A stretch of DNA of 64,000 bases, from the NCBI RefSeq assembly GCF_017313785.1, contig NZ_JAFLNL010000011.1, forward strand, positions 1 through 64,000. Direction: 5' to 3'. How positions within the stretch are numbered: position 1 is the first letter of the stretch; each line of letters starts with the position of its first letter. The notes under the pieces were generated by a model. It was not told the DNA's origin. It was given only the letters and a program-made list of their open reading frames with translations, and searched no databases. Positions 27,684 through 35,227 of this stretch are shown here, piece by piece. The position numbers and the translations under genes are program-made. This DNA is from Flagellimonas aurea (GTDB lineage Bacteria; Bacteroidota; Bacteroidia; Flavobacteriales; Flavobacteriaceae).

Positions 27684-28205
27684 TTATTTCCAAAGGTCGC
27701 TCACCTCTTTTTTAACATAGGCCAAGGCTGCATTGGAAGGTGATTCCTTTTCCATGGTCTGATTTAGGATGTCTTCTCGTAATTTATCCGGAGATTCAGT
27801 TGTACTCATTCCAGCGGAACGAATAATCTGTATGGTAGTGTTCTTCGCCGTTTTGATAATGTTCCAACAAGCATCCGACATGTAAATTTGTTGGGATAAG
27901 TTATGCTCGAACTCGGTTTCAATCTGTTTTATGAGCAAGTTTTCGTAATCACCCTTATTTTTACTGGTCGGCGCTACACGTACCACTAGGCTGTTAAGTG
28001 CAATGCGTTCCAAAAATAGGGCCATGCGCTCATACGCTTGCAAACGTATGGGCAAAGTTTCCTTTTGGGAATCTTTGTGCAACAAAAATCGTCTGCGCCC
28101 ATCTTCGTTTCGGGTATGCAATCTAAAAAAGTAAAAGGCCACGGCACCCGTTACAACGGCCGGCATTAAATAAGCGAATAACTGAAGTATTTGATCTCCA
28201 CTCAT
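27684..28205 (-). CDS. Conserved hypothetical membrane-anchored protein
   Basis: 173 residues. Residues 6-27 form a single transmembrane helix, followed by a charged cytoplasmic domain of mostly helical character (LQAYERMALFLERI, IETEFEHNLSQQIYMSD). I do not recognise a characterised family; proteins like this occur widely in Flavobacteriia without a known role. It ends one base after the convergent patatin stop. The next gene upstream on the same strand is the degenerate OmpA-like gene, 76 bases away. Confidence 0.6.
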   Translation of the reverse strand: MSGDQILQLFAYLMPAVVTGAVAFYFFRLHTRNEDGRRRFLLHKDSQKETLPIRLQAYERMALFLERIALNSLVVRVAPTSKNKGDYENLLIKQIETEFEHNLSQQIYMSDACWNIIKTAKNTTIQIIRSAGMSTTESPDKLREDILNQTMEKESPSNAALAYVKKEVSDLWK

Positions 28206-28281
28206 AAGGTAGTCTGGTTTTTTATTGATTTTACACTACCAAGAACGCATCAAAATTGTAAAAAGTATTTTTGACTAAAGG

Positions 28282-29055
28282 TTATTGGGTCGCTTTAGCA
28301 CTTTCTTTGGCCTTAGCGTAAAAACCTTTGTAATCGGGTTGCAGTCTTATGTTGATTCCCTCTTTAAAATTACCATCCTTGGCGGAAATGCCTATGTTTT
28401 GGGCAGGAACTTCCAAATTGGTCACGAGTTCAGAGGCCACAGAAGCCACTTGGTCATAGGTAGAGCCAAATTCACCGGTAATGTTCAATCCTTCTACTTC
28501 GGCCTTAAAACTTGGATTGGATTTGATAATATCTGCCACACCGGCCAACCACGTTTTGCCTTCTTCCGTCAATTTATCAGAGGTGTCCGAACCAAAAAGC
28601 GTATTCAAGCTATTACTGATGACCACTACGCCACCTTCGACACTTACTTTGGCATTTTCCCCCAAGGTCTGTTTTATTCGCGTGAGAGAAACAATAGCGG
28701 TAGAGTCGTTTGCAGAAATCATATCATTAATTCCGCTCAATTGTCTTTCTTTTCTGGCAAGAGCAGCCATGGCACGATCCACGTTGTCCGAGTTTTGTTT
28801 AGATAGCTGTGAAAAATTGCTCATGTTGCCCAACAGGGTCGCATTTGCATCACGAAGCGTTAAGTTTTCCGATTTCAAGGCCTCTGCTTCGGCATTACTG
28901 GATGATATTTCCCTTTTTGCAACAGCGAGTTCTTGTTCCACTTCGGATATTTTTGATTTTAGATTGTCTATTTCAGCAATCAAATCACTTTTTCTCTGCG
29001 AATAAACACTTGTGGTTATAACAAGAAGCGCAATGACGAGTAGATTGTTTTTCAT
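28282..29055 (-). CDS. Exported coiled-coil protein with degenerate OmpA-like domain
   Basis: 257 residues: a signal peptide (LLVIALLVITTSVYSQ), a coiled coil at about 22-110, then an OmpA-like domain. It has the same layout as the OmpA lipoprotein at 38251-39123, with similar segments (LLGNMSNFSQL versus NNMGNLTTL; SVEGGVVVISNSLNTLFG versus SVEKGVVFVSISDKLLF). It lacks the lipobox and the aspartate and arginine that bind diaminopimelate in peptidoglycan: the GHTDNVPY motif has become GLNITGEFG. I infer a diverged paralogue that no longer holds peptidoglycan in the usual way. Confidence 0.7.
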   Translation of the reverse strand: MKNNLLVIALLVITTSVYSQRKSDLIAEIDNLKSKISEVEQELAVAKREISSSNAEAEALKSENLTLRDANATLLGNMSNFSQLSKQNSDNVDRAMAALARKERQLSGINDMISANDSTAIVSLTRIKQTLGENAKVSVEGGVVVISNSLNTLFGSDTSDKLTEEGKTWLAGVADIIKSNPSFKAEVEGLNITGEFGSTYDQVASVASELVTNLEVPAQNIGISAKDGNFKEGINIRLQPDYKGFYAKAKESAKATQ

Positions 29056-29096
29056 AAGTAGTACAATTATTTGGGTCTAAGTTATAATGTTTTTAA

Positions 29097-30659
29097 TTAA
29101 GTTGTTTTCTTGCCTCCAAGATGCTCACAATTATAGAGCTCCTGCATAGAGGTGAAGGGCACTTTCTCTTTTTGGTACTTGTACACCCTTCTAATATCGC
29201 TGCTAAGATAATCATCATCCACATTCACTTGTATATCCTCCATATGAAATTGGCAGGGATGTTCATACCCCGCTGCATGGGTGATTTCCAAGAATTCCTT
29301 TTTGAAAGTATTGAAGTATTGGGCCAACCTATCCGATTTTAACGGCACGTTGATTCCGCTCTGTCTCCATTTGTTCTGCGTAGCAACACCTGCGGGACAT
29401 CTATTGGTGTGGCAAACCTGTGCCTGAATACATCCAATGCTCATCATGGCTTCCCGGGCCACGTTGATGCAGTCCGCGCCCATAGCAAATGCCATGGCGG
29501 CCTTCCCGGGAAAACCTAATTTTCCACTTCCAATAAAAACAATTCTATCCGTAAGACCATGGTCTAGAAATATCTTGTAGACCGAAGAGAACCCATAGGT
29601 CCATGGCAAGGAAACATGGTCGGCAAAACTTGGAGGCGCTGCTCCTGTGCCTCCTTCACCGCCATCAATGGTTATAAAATCTGGGCCTTTGCCCGTTTTC
29701 TTCATCAAATCGGCAAGTTCTTGCCATTGGTCAATTTTACCTATGGCACCCTTAATTCCGACGGGGAGTCCTGTTTCCTCAGCTATGGATTCAATAAACT
29801 CCATAAGCTCTGGAATTGTGGAAAATGCTTTGTGGGTAGGAGGGGAGATGACATCTTTTCCAACTTCCACACCACGGATTTCAGCAAGCTCATGGGTGAT
29901 TTTAGAACCGGGAAGTACTCCTCCCTTACCAGGTTTGGCTCCTTGGGAAAGCTTGATCTCAATAGCTTTGATACATGGATTTTCATCAACAAGGACTTTT
30001 AACTTGTCCATTGAAAACCCTCCATCTCTTGAACGTACTCCAAAATATCCGGTTCCAAAATGAAAAATCACATCGCCTCCCTGCTTATGATAGGGTGAAA
30101 GGCCCCCTTCGCCTGTATTGTGGTAGGCGCCGCACTTTTCAACTCCCTTGTTCAATGATTCGATGGCAGCCGCGGAAAGCGAGCCAAAACTCATTGCGGA
30201 TACATTGATGATGGATGCCGGGCGGTATGGTTTCCTTCGTTTATTATAGGCACCCATTACCTTTGCGCACGGTATAAAATATGGATGTTCAATATTTGGA
30301 TGCTTTTCTGGGACCTGGAACCCTATCATTGCATTTTTTATAAAAAGATGTTGGTGCTTGTAAATGTCCCTGTCGGTACCAAACCCTTCGTAATTATTTT
30401 CTTTTTTGGCCGATGCATATATCCAGCTTCGCTCTATTCTATTAAAAGGAAGTTCTTCCCGATTGTTGGCAACAAAATATTGCCGCATTTCAGGTCCTAT
30501 ACTTTCCAGCCAGTACCTTAGGTGCCCCACCACCGGATAGTTGTGGCTGATGGTATGGGCCTTTTGAAAAAAGATATCGCGAATGGCCACTATCGCCAGA
30601 AAAATCAAAACCCAAGTCCACCAAGGGACGTCGCCTAAAAAATCGAGGAATCCTTCCAT
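29097..30659 (-). CDS. Membrane-anchored FMN-binding glutamate-synthase-like protein
   Basis: 520 residues. Residues 12-25 form a membrane anchor, followed by the FMN-binding glutamate synthase domain: GTGYFGVRSRDGGFS, KPGKGGVLPGSKIT, TIDGGEGGTGAAPPSF, and cysteines spaced as C-x5-C-x4-C in GCIQAQVCHTNRCP, as for the 3Fe-4S cluster. It has no glutaminase domain and no small NADPH subunit beside it, so it is not a normal GltBD. Proteins of this form are common in many bacteria, and their electron donor and substrate are not established. Gene stands alone. Confidence 0.85.
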   Translation of the reverse strand: MEGFLDFLGDVPWWTWVLIFLAIVAIRDIFFQKAHTISHNYPVVGHLRYWLESIGPEMRQYFVANNREELPFNRIERSWIYASAKKENNYEGFGTDRDIYKHQHLFIKNAMIGFQVPEKHPNIEHPYFIPCAKVMGAYNKRRKPYRPASIINVSAMSFGSLSAAAIESLNKGVEKCGAYHNTGEGGLSPYHKQGGDVIFHFGTGYFGVRSRDGGFSMDKLKVLVDENPCIKAIEIKLSQGAKPGKGGVLPGSKITHELAEIRGVEVGKDVISPPTHKAFSTIPELMEFIESIAEETGLPVGIKGAIGKIDQWQELADLMKKTGKGPDFITIDGGEGGTGAAPPSFADHVSLPWTYGFSSVYKIFLDHGLTDRIVFIGSGKLGFPGKAAMAFAMGADCINVAREAMMSIGCIQAQVCHTNRCPAGVATQNKWRQSGINVPLKSDRLAQYFNTFKKEFLEITHAAGYEHPCQFHMEDIQVNVDDDYLSSDIRRVYKYQKEKVPFTSMQELYNCEHLGGKKTT

Positions 30660-30691
30660 TTATTCAATTTGATATAGTAGCTACAAATATC

Positions 30692-30736
30692 AAGCCCCAA
30701 CATCCAAATTCCAAATATTGGAGGACATTGGGGCTT
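30692..30736 (-). terminator. Long stem-loop after the M20 amidohydrolase gene
   Basis: AAGCCCCAA (30692-30700) pairs with TTGGGGCTT (30728-30736), and inside it TCCAA pairs with TTGGA. It lies between the stop of the amidohydrolase gene and the start of the glutamate-synthase-like gene. There is no U-tract, so it may end or protect the transcript without being a classical terminator. Confidence 0.45.
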
Positions 30737-30761
30737 AAAAGTATGTATTTGTTAATATTGA

Positions 30762-32048
30762 TTATTTGCTTCTATCCAAGTAATCCAAAGCGATTTCCGT
30801 CATGGCTTTTACACCAAGCTGTAATCCGCTATCGTCAATTTTAAAATCGGGAGTGTGATGGGGAAAGTGCTCATCAGGACCTGCATTGGGGTCTTTTCCT
30901 CCCAAAACATAAAAGAAACCGGGTATATTTTCTTGGTAGAACGAAAAATCCTCAGCTCCCGTTATGGCCTTGATCAAATGTACATTTTCCGCTCCTGCCA
31001 CTTCTTGAAGACTGGGTAACGATGTAGCTGTCAAATCGGGGTCGTTGTAGGTGATTGGAACTCCTTTGGCGATTTCCACGGTTGCATCGGCACGGTAGGC
31101 CTTGGCAATGGTTTCAGCCATTTCTATCATCCTATCGTTAACTTGTTTTTGCATGTCATAATCCAACGTACGGATAGTTCCGATAAGTTCGGCACTTTCC
31201 GGAATGATATTGTTACGTACTCCGCCACTGATTTTTCCGACCGTGATAACGGCAGCTTCCTTGGTCAATTCCAATTCCCGGCTGATGATGGACTGGTACC
31301 CATCTACAATTTTGGATGCCACAAAAATGGGGTCGATACCGCCCCAAGGCTGTGAACCGTGGGATTGTTTTCCCTTGATCTTAACAACAAAGCGTTGTGC
31401 TGCGGCCATTGCTCCGCCTGGCTTATAGGCAATGTGCCCAACAGGTAAGTAGGAGCCAATGTGAAGTCCGTAAATCGCATCCACTTTTGGATTGTCAAGA
31501 ACACCCTCTTTGACCATAAGTTCTGCGCCACCTTCTTCACCTGGAGGTGCACCTTCTTCGGCAGGTTGGAATATGAATTTTACGGTACCATGGATTTTGT
31601 CCTTGTTCTTGGCCAAGACTTCGGCTGTTCCCATCATGATTGCAATGTGCGTGTCGTGTCCACAGGCATGCATCACTCCGACCTCTTCGCCCAAATACTC
31701 GGATTTTACTTCTGATTTAAATGGTAAGTCGTTTCTTTCTGTCACCGGTAATGCATCAATATCTGCTCTCAGTGCGACCACTTTTCCCGGATGGTCCCCT
31801 TTTAAGAGACCTACAACGCCAGTATGGGCAACACCTGTTTGTACCTCTATGCCAAGGGATTTTAGGTGGGCAGCGATTTTCTCCGCAGTTTTGAACTCTC
31901 GGTTGCTCAGTTCAGGATGTTGGTGCATGTCGCGACGCCATTCAATCACTTTGGATTCAACGGCAGCGATGTCCTTTTCCAGCCCATGATCTTGGGCATA
32001 CATGGATAAACTTGCGGTGCAAAGTGCAAGTGCTAAAATGTTCTTCAT
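30762..32048 (-). CDS. Secreted M20D amidohydrolase
   Basis: 428 residues with a signal peptide (LALALCTASLSMYAQ). The M20D metal-site motif MHACGHDTHIAIMMG and the acidic FQPAEEGAPPGEEGGA segment are complete; the GGKDPNAGPDEHFPHHTPDF end is also typical. Relatives remove acyl or amino groups from N-acyl or hippurate-type amino acids. It lies 22 bases after the DsrE-type gene on the same strand, so the two exported proteins are probably made together. The substrate is not known. Confidence 0.9.
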   Translation of the reverse strand: MKNILALALCTASLSMYAQDHGLEKDIAAVESKVIEWRRDMHQHPELSNREFKTAEKIAAHLKSLGIEVQTGVAHTGVVGLLKGDHPGKVVALRADIDALPVTERNDLPFKSEVKSEYLGEEVGVMHACGHDTHIAIMMGTAEVLAKNKDKIHGTVKFIFQPAEEGAPPGEEGGAELMVKEGVLDNPKVDAIYGLHIGSYLPVGHIAYKPGGAMAAAQRFVVKIKGKQSHGSQPWGGIDPIFVASKIVDGYQSIISRELELTKEAAVITVGKISGGVRNNIIPESAELIGTIRTLDYDMQKQVNDRMIEMAETIAKAYRADATVEIAKGVPITYNDPDLTATSLPSLQEVAGAENVHLIKAITGAEDFSFYQENIPGFFYVLGGKDPNAGPDEHFPHHTPDFKIDDSGLQLGVKAMTEIALDYLDRSK

Positions 32049-32070
32049 AATATAATTGTGTTGAGTTAGT

Positions 32071-32610
32071 TTATAGTCTAATCGGGCGGTAACCTTGGTT
32101 TTGCAATTGAATATTGGCTGTCATGGCGGAGAGCGCGATTTTTACCCCAGGAATCAAATCTTCTTTTGGTAGGTCCCTTGTTTTGGACGACTGTCCGCAC
32201 ATGATTATTTCCACACCTGCGGCTAACAGTTTTTCAACGAGTTCTCGATTTGGATTTTCTACGTTATACCTGGCTTTATATGCATCATCGGACAGTAAAT
32301 TTCTTGCTGCGGTGCCATGCACTATCAATGCTGCCTTTAATTGAGCGGTTGGTATGCCACTTTGGGCGTGCATATTCAAAAAACGTGCAACGGTATTAAT
32401 GTTCCTGTTAAGTTCTGTATCAGACTCAGGGCCATCCTTAACATCAAAAACCACTTTAAATTCTTGGGATGTGTCCGTCTCAAAGTCGGGGTCGTTGATT
32501 TCCCATACCGCACCGTAGCCTTCTATCACGGGGCCCGACTTGGTAGTTTGAGAAAATCCAGAAAACACAAGGAAAAGTAAAAGGAATTGAGGTAAACGTT
32601 GAAAATTCAT
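32071..32610 (-). CDS. Exported DsrE-family protein
   Basis: 179 residues. A signal peptide (LLLFLVFSGFSQ) precedes a DsrE/DsrF-like fold: KVVFDVKDGPESD, KAALIVHGTAARNLL and the conserved single cysteine in GVEIIMCGQSS. Cytoplasmic DsrE proteins relay sulfur on this cysteine; the export signal makes that role uncertain here. It is first in a pair with the amidohydrolase. Family assignment good, function unknown. Confidence 0.82.
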   Translation of the reverse strand: MNFQRLPQFLLLFLVFSGFSQTTKSGPVIEGYGAVWEINDPDFETDTSQEFKVVFDVKDGPESDTELNRNINTVARFLNMHAQSGIPTAQLKAALIVHGTAARNLLSDDAYKARYNVENPNRELVEKLLAAGVEIIMCGQSSKTRDLPKEDLIPGVKIALSAMTANIQLQNQGYRPIRL

Positions 32611-32750
32611 CAGCTATTTGAGTTGAGACGTTAAATATATTTAAAAATAGGTCCAAATCCGAAAACGATGTTTATAAAAATTGAAAGCTTGATTTTAGCA
32701 AGAGCTCAATATTGGCTAATTTCACGGCTACTTTTAAAAGCTTCTGGCCC

Positions 32751-35081
32751 TTGAGTAATTTTATAGATGAATTGAATGATGCGCAGCGCGCCCCCGTGCT
32801 GCATAAGGATGGACCTCTAATGGTGATTGCCGGTGCAGGCTCTGGAAAGACCCGAGTGCTTACGTACCGAATCGCACATTTAATGGAGCAAGGAGTGGAT
32901 TCCTTTAATATTTTGGCGTTGACCTTTACCAATAAGGCCGCCCGTGAGATGAAGAAGCGTATTGCTACCATTGTTGGCAATTCCGAGGCGAAAAACCTTT
33001 GGATGGGAACCTTCCACTCCGTTTTTGCCAAATTGCTCCGTTTTGATGGTGACAAACTGGGCTATCCGAGCAACTTCACTATTTACGATACCCAAGATTC
33101 ACAACGTTTGATTGCTGCCATTATCAAAGAAATGGGGCTGGACAAGGATATTTACAAGTACAAACAGGTCCAGAACCGGATATCTTCCTACAAGAACAGC
33201 TTGATTACGGTGAAAGCATACTTTCAAAATCCTGAATTGATGGAGGCGGATGCGATGGCCAAGCGCCCAAGGTTGGGTGAAATCTATCAGAACTATGTAG
33301 ATAGATGCTTTAAGGCGGGTGCCATGGATTTTGATGATTTGTTGCTGCGGACTAATGAGCTACTGACCCGATTTCCTGAGGTGCTGATGAAATACCAAGA
33401 TCGTTTCCGATATATTTTGGTGGATGAGTACCAGGATACCAACCACTCACAATATTTAATTGTAAAGGCGTTATCGGACCGTTACCAAAATATTTGTGTG
33501 GTGGGGGACGATGCACAGAGTATTTATTCCTTCCGTGGCGCAAACATTAGTAATATACTCAACTTTCAACGGGATTACGACAATGTGGCCGTGTATCGGT
33601 TAGAGCAAAATTACCGTTCCACCAAGAATATTGTAAACGCAGCAAACTCCATCATTGCAAACAATAAAAATCAGCTGGAAAAAAATGTGTGGACTTCCAA
33701 TGACGATGGGGGGCTCATAAAAATCCATCGAAGTGTTACCGATGCCGAGGAGGGTAGGTATGTGGCTGGCTCCATTTTTGAGAGCAAGATGCAAAATCAA
33801 ATGCAGAACGGTGAGTTCGCCGTGCTGTATCGTACCAATTCACAATCCCGCGCCATTGAGGACGCACTGCGCAAGCGGGATATCCCATATCGTATTTATG
33901 GTGGATTATCTTTCTACCAGCGCAAGGAAATCAAGGATGTACTTGCCTATTTGCGATTGGTCATCAACCCCAAAGATGAGGAAGCGCTAAAACGGGTCAT
34001 AAACTTTCCTACTCGTGGGATAGGGCAGACCACGATTGATAAACTTGTGGTTGCAGCCAATCATTACGGGCGTTCCATTTATGAGGTCATGGAACATTTG
34101 GACAAGCTCAATATGAACATCAATGCCGGTACCAAACGTAAACTGGCGGATTTTGTCACCATGATCAAGAGCTTCCAGATTATGAACGAAGGCTCCGATG
34201 CCTTTGTGCTGGCAGAGCATGTAGCAAAGAAGACAGGTCTTTTATTAGAGTTCAAAAAAGATGGTACCCCCGAAGGGATTGCCAAAATGGAGAATATCGA
34301 GGAGCTTTTGAACGGTATCAAGGATTTTGTGGAGGGCCAAAAAGAAGTTGCAGATGCCACGGGGAGTCTTACCGAGTTTTTGGAAGATGTAGCATTGGCA
34401 ACGGACATGGACAAGGATATCGAGGATGATGACAGAGTGGCACTCATGACCATTCACCTGGCCAAAGGTTTGGAATTCCCCTACGTCTATATCGTGGGGA
34501 TGGAGGAAGATTTGTTTCCATCCGCCATGAGTATGAACACTAGGAGCGAGCTGGAAGAAGAGAGACGACTGTTCTACGTGGCACTCACCCGGGCAGAAAA
34601 ACAGGCATTTCTTACCTATACACAAAACCGCTATCGTTGGGGAAAATTGATTGACGCCGAACCAAGTCGTTTTTTGGAAGAAATTGAAGAAAAGTATGTA
34701 GAGAACCTAACGCCGGTCAATGATGGTTACCGATACAAATCAACAATCGATAAGAATATTTTCGGCGAGGTGGACAAGAGCAAGCTGCGTCAGGTAAAGC
34801 CATCGAACGGAACACCTCCCAGTGTTCAGGGTCCAAATGAAAACCAATTGCGTAAGCTCCGCAAACTAAAGCCCGAAATATCTTCTCCTACACAACCAAT
34901 GGATTTGGACCCAGGTCTGGTAACAGGTGCCCGTGTGAACCATACGCGTTTTGGAAGGGGAAAAATCCTTAATATTGAAGGTGCCGGTAACGATAGAAAA
35001 GCGGAAATACATTTTGATCAGGGTGGAATCAAAAAATTATTGCTGCGCTTTGCCAAGCTTGAGGTTTTGGACAATGCCTAA
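32751..35081 (+). CDS. uvrD: UvrD/PcrA-type superfamily 1 DNA helicase
   Basis: 776 residues from the TTG at 32751, chosen because it places SNFIDELNDAQRAPVL at the N-terminus as in relatives; the frame stays open back to a TTG at 32712. Motifs run in order: Walker A AGAGSGKTR, LTFTNKAAREM, VDEYQDTN, GDDAQSIYSFRGA, LEQNYRST, and IHLAKGLEF with ALTRAEKQ near the end. The last 50 residues (GARVNHTRFGRGKIL) form the small Tudor-like domain that binds partner proteins. A 3'-5' helicase for excision and mismatch repair, cytoplasmic. Confidence 0.93.
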   Translation: MSNFIDELNDAQRAPVLHKDGPLMVIAGAGSGKTRVLTYRIAHLMEQGVDSFNILALTFTNKAAREMKKRIATIVGNSEAKNLWMGTFHSVFAKLLRFDGDKLGYPSNFTIYDTQDSQRLIAAIIKEMGLDKDIYKYKQVQNRISSYKNSLITVKAYFQNPELMEADAMAKRPRLGEIYQNYVDRCFKAGAMDFDDLLLRTNELLTRFPEVLMKYQDRFRYILVDEYQDTNHSQYLIVKALSDRYQNICVVGDDAQSIYSFRGANISNILNFQRDYDNVAVYRLEQNYRSTKNIVNAANSIIANNKNQLEKNVWTSNDDGGLIKIHRSVTDAEEGRYVAGSIFESKMQNQMQNGEFAVLYRTNSQSRAIEDALRKRDIPYRIYGGLSFYQRKEIKDVLAYLRLVINPKDEEALKRVINFPTRGIGQTTIDKLVVAANHYGRSIYEVMEHLDKLNMNINAGTKRKLADFVTMIKSFQIMNEGSDAFVLAEHVAKKTGLLLEFKKDGTPEGIAKMENIEELLNGIKDFVEGQKEVADATGSLTEFLEDVALATDMDKDIEDDDRVALMTIHLAKGLEFPYVYIVGMEEDLFPSAMSMNTRSELEEERRLFYVALTRAEKQAFLTYTQNRYRWGKLIDAEPSRFLEEIEEKYVENLTPVNDGYRYKSTIDKNIFGEVDKSKLRQVKPSNGTPPSVQGPNENQLRKLRKLKPEISSPTQPMDLDPGLVTGARVNHTRFGRGKILNIEGAGNDRKAEIHFDQGGIKKLLLRFAKLEVLDNA

Positions 35082-35174
35082 TGCAAATTTTCACTTTCTG
35101 ACAATTTAACCTTTACTGGTTTGGGGATTTTCTAATTAATTTTCTGGAGTAGGTTGCTATGGACAAAAATGCTT

Positions 35175-35200
35175 AAATTCAGAGCTATTATTCTGAATTT
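35175..35200. repeat. Inverted repeat upstream of the membrane hydrolase gene
   Basis: AAATTCAGA (35175-35183) and TCTGAATTT (35192-35200) form a 9-base-pair dyad with 8 bases between. It ends 27 bases before the ATG at 35228. It could be an operator or a hairpin at the 5' end of the transcript. Confidence 0.45.
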
Positions 35201-35227
35201 TAAGACCAAACCAACCAACCTCCCCCT

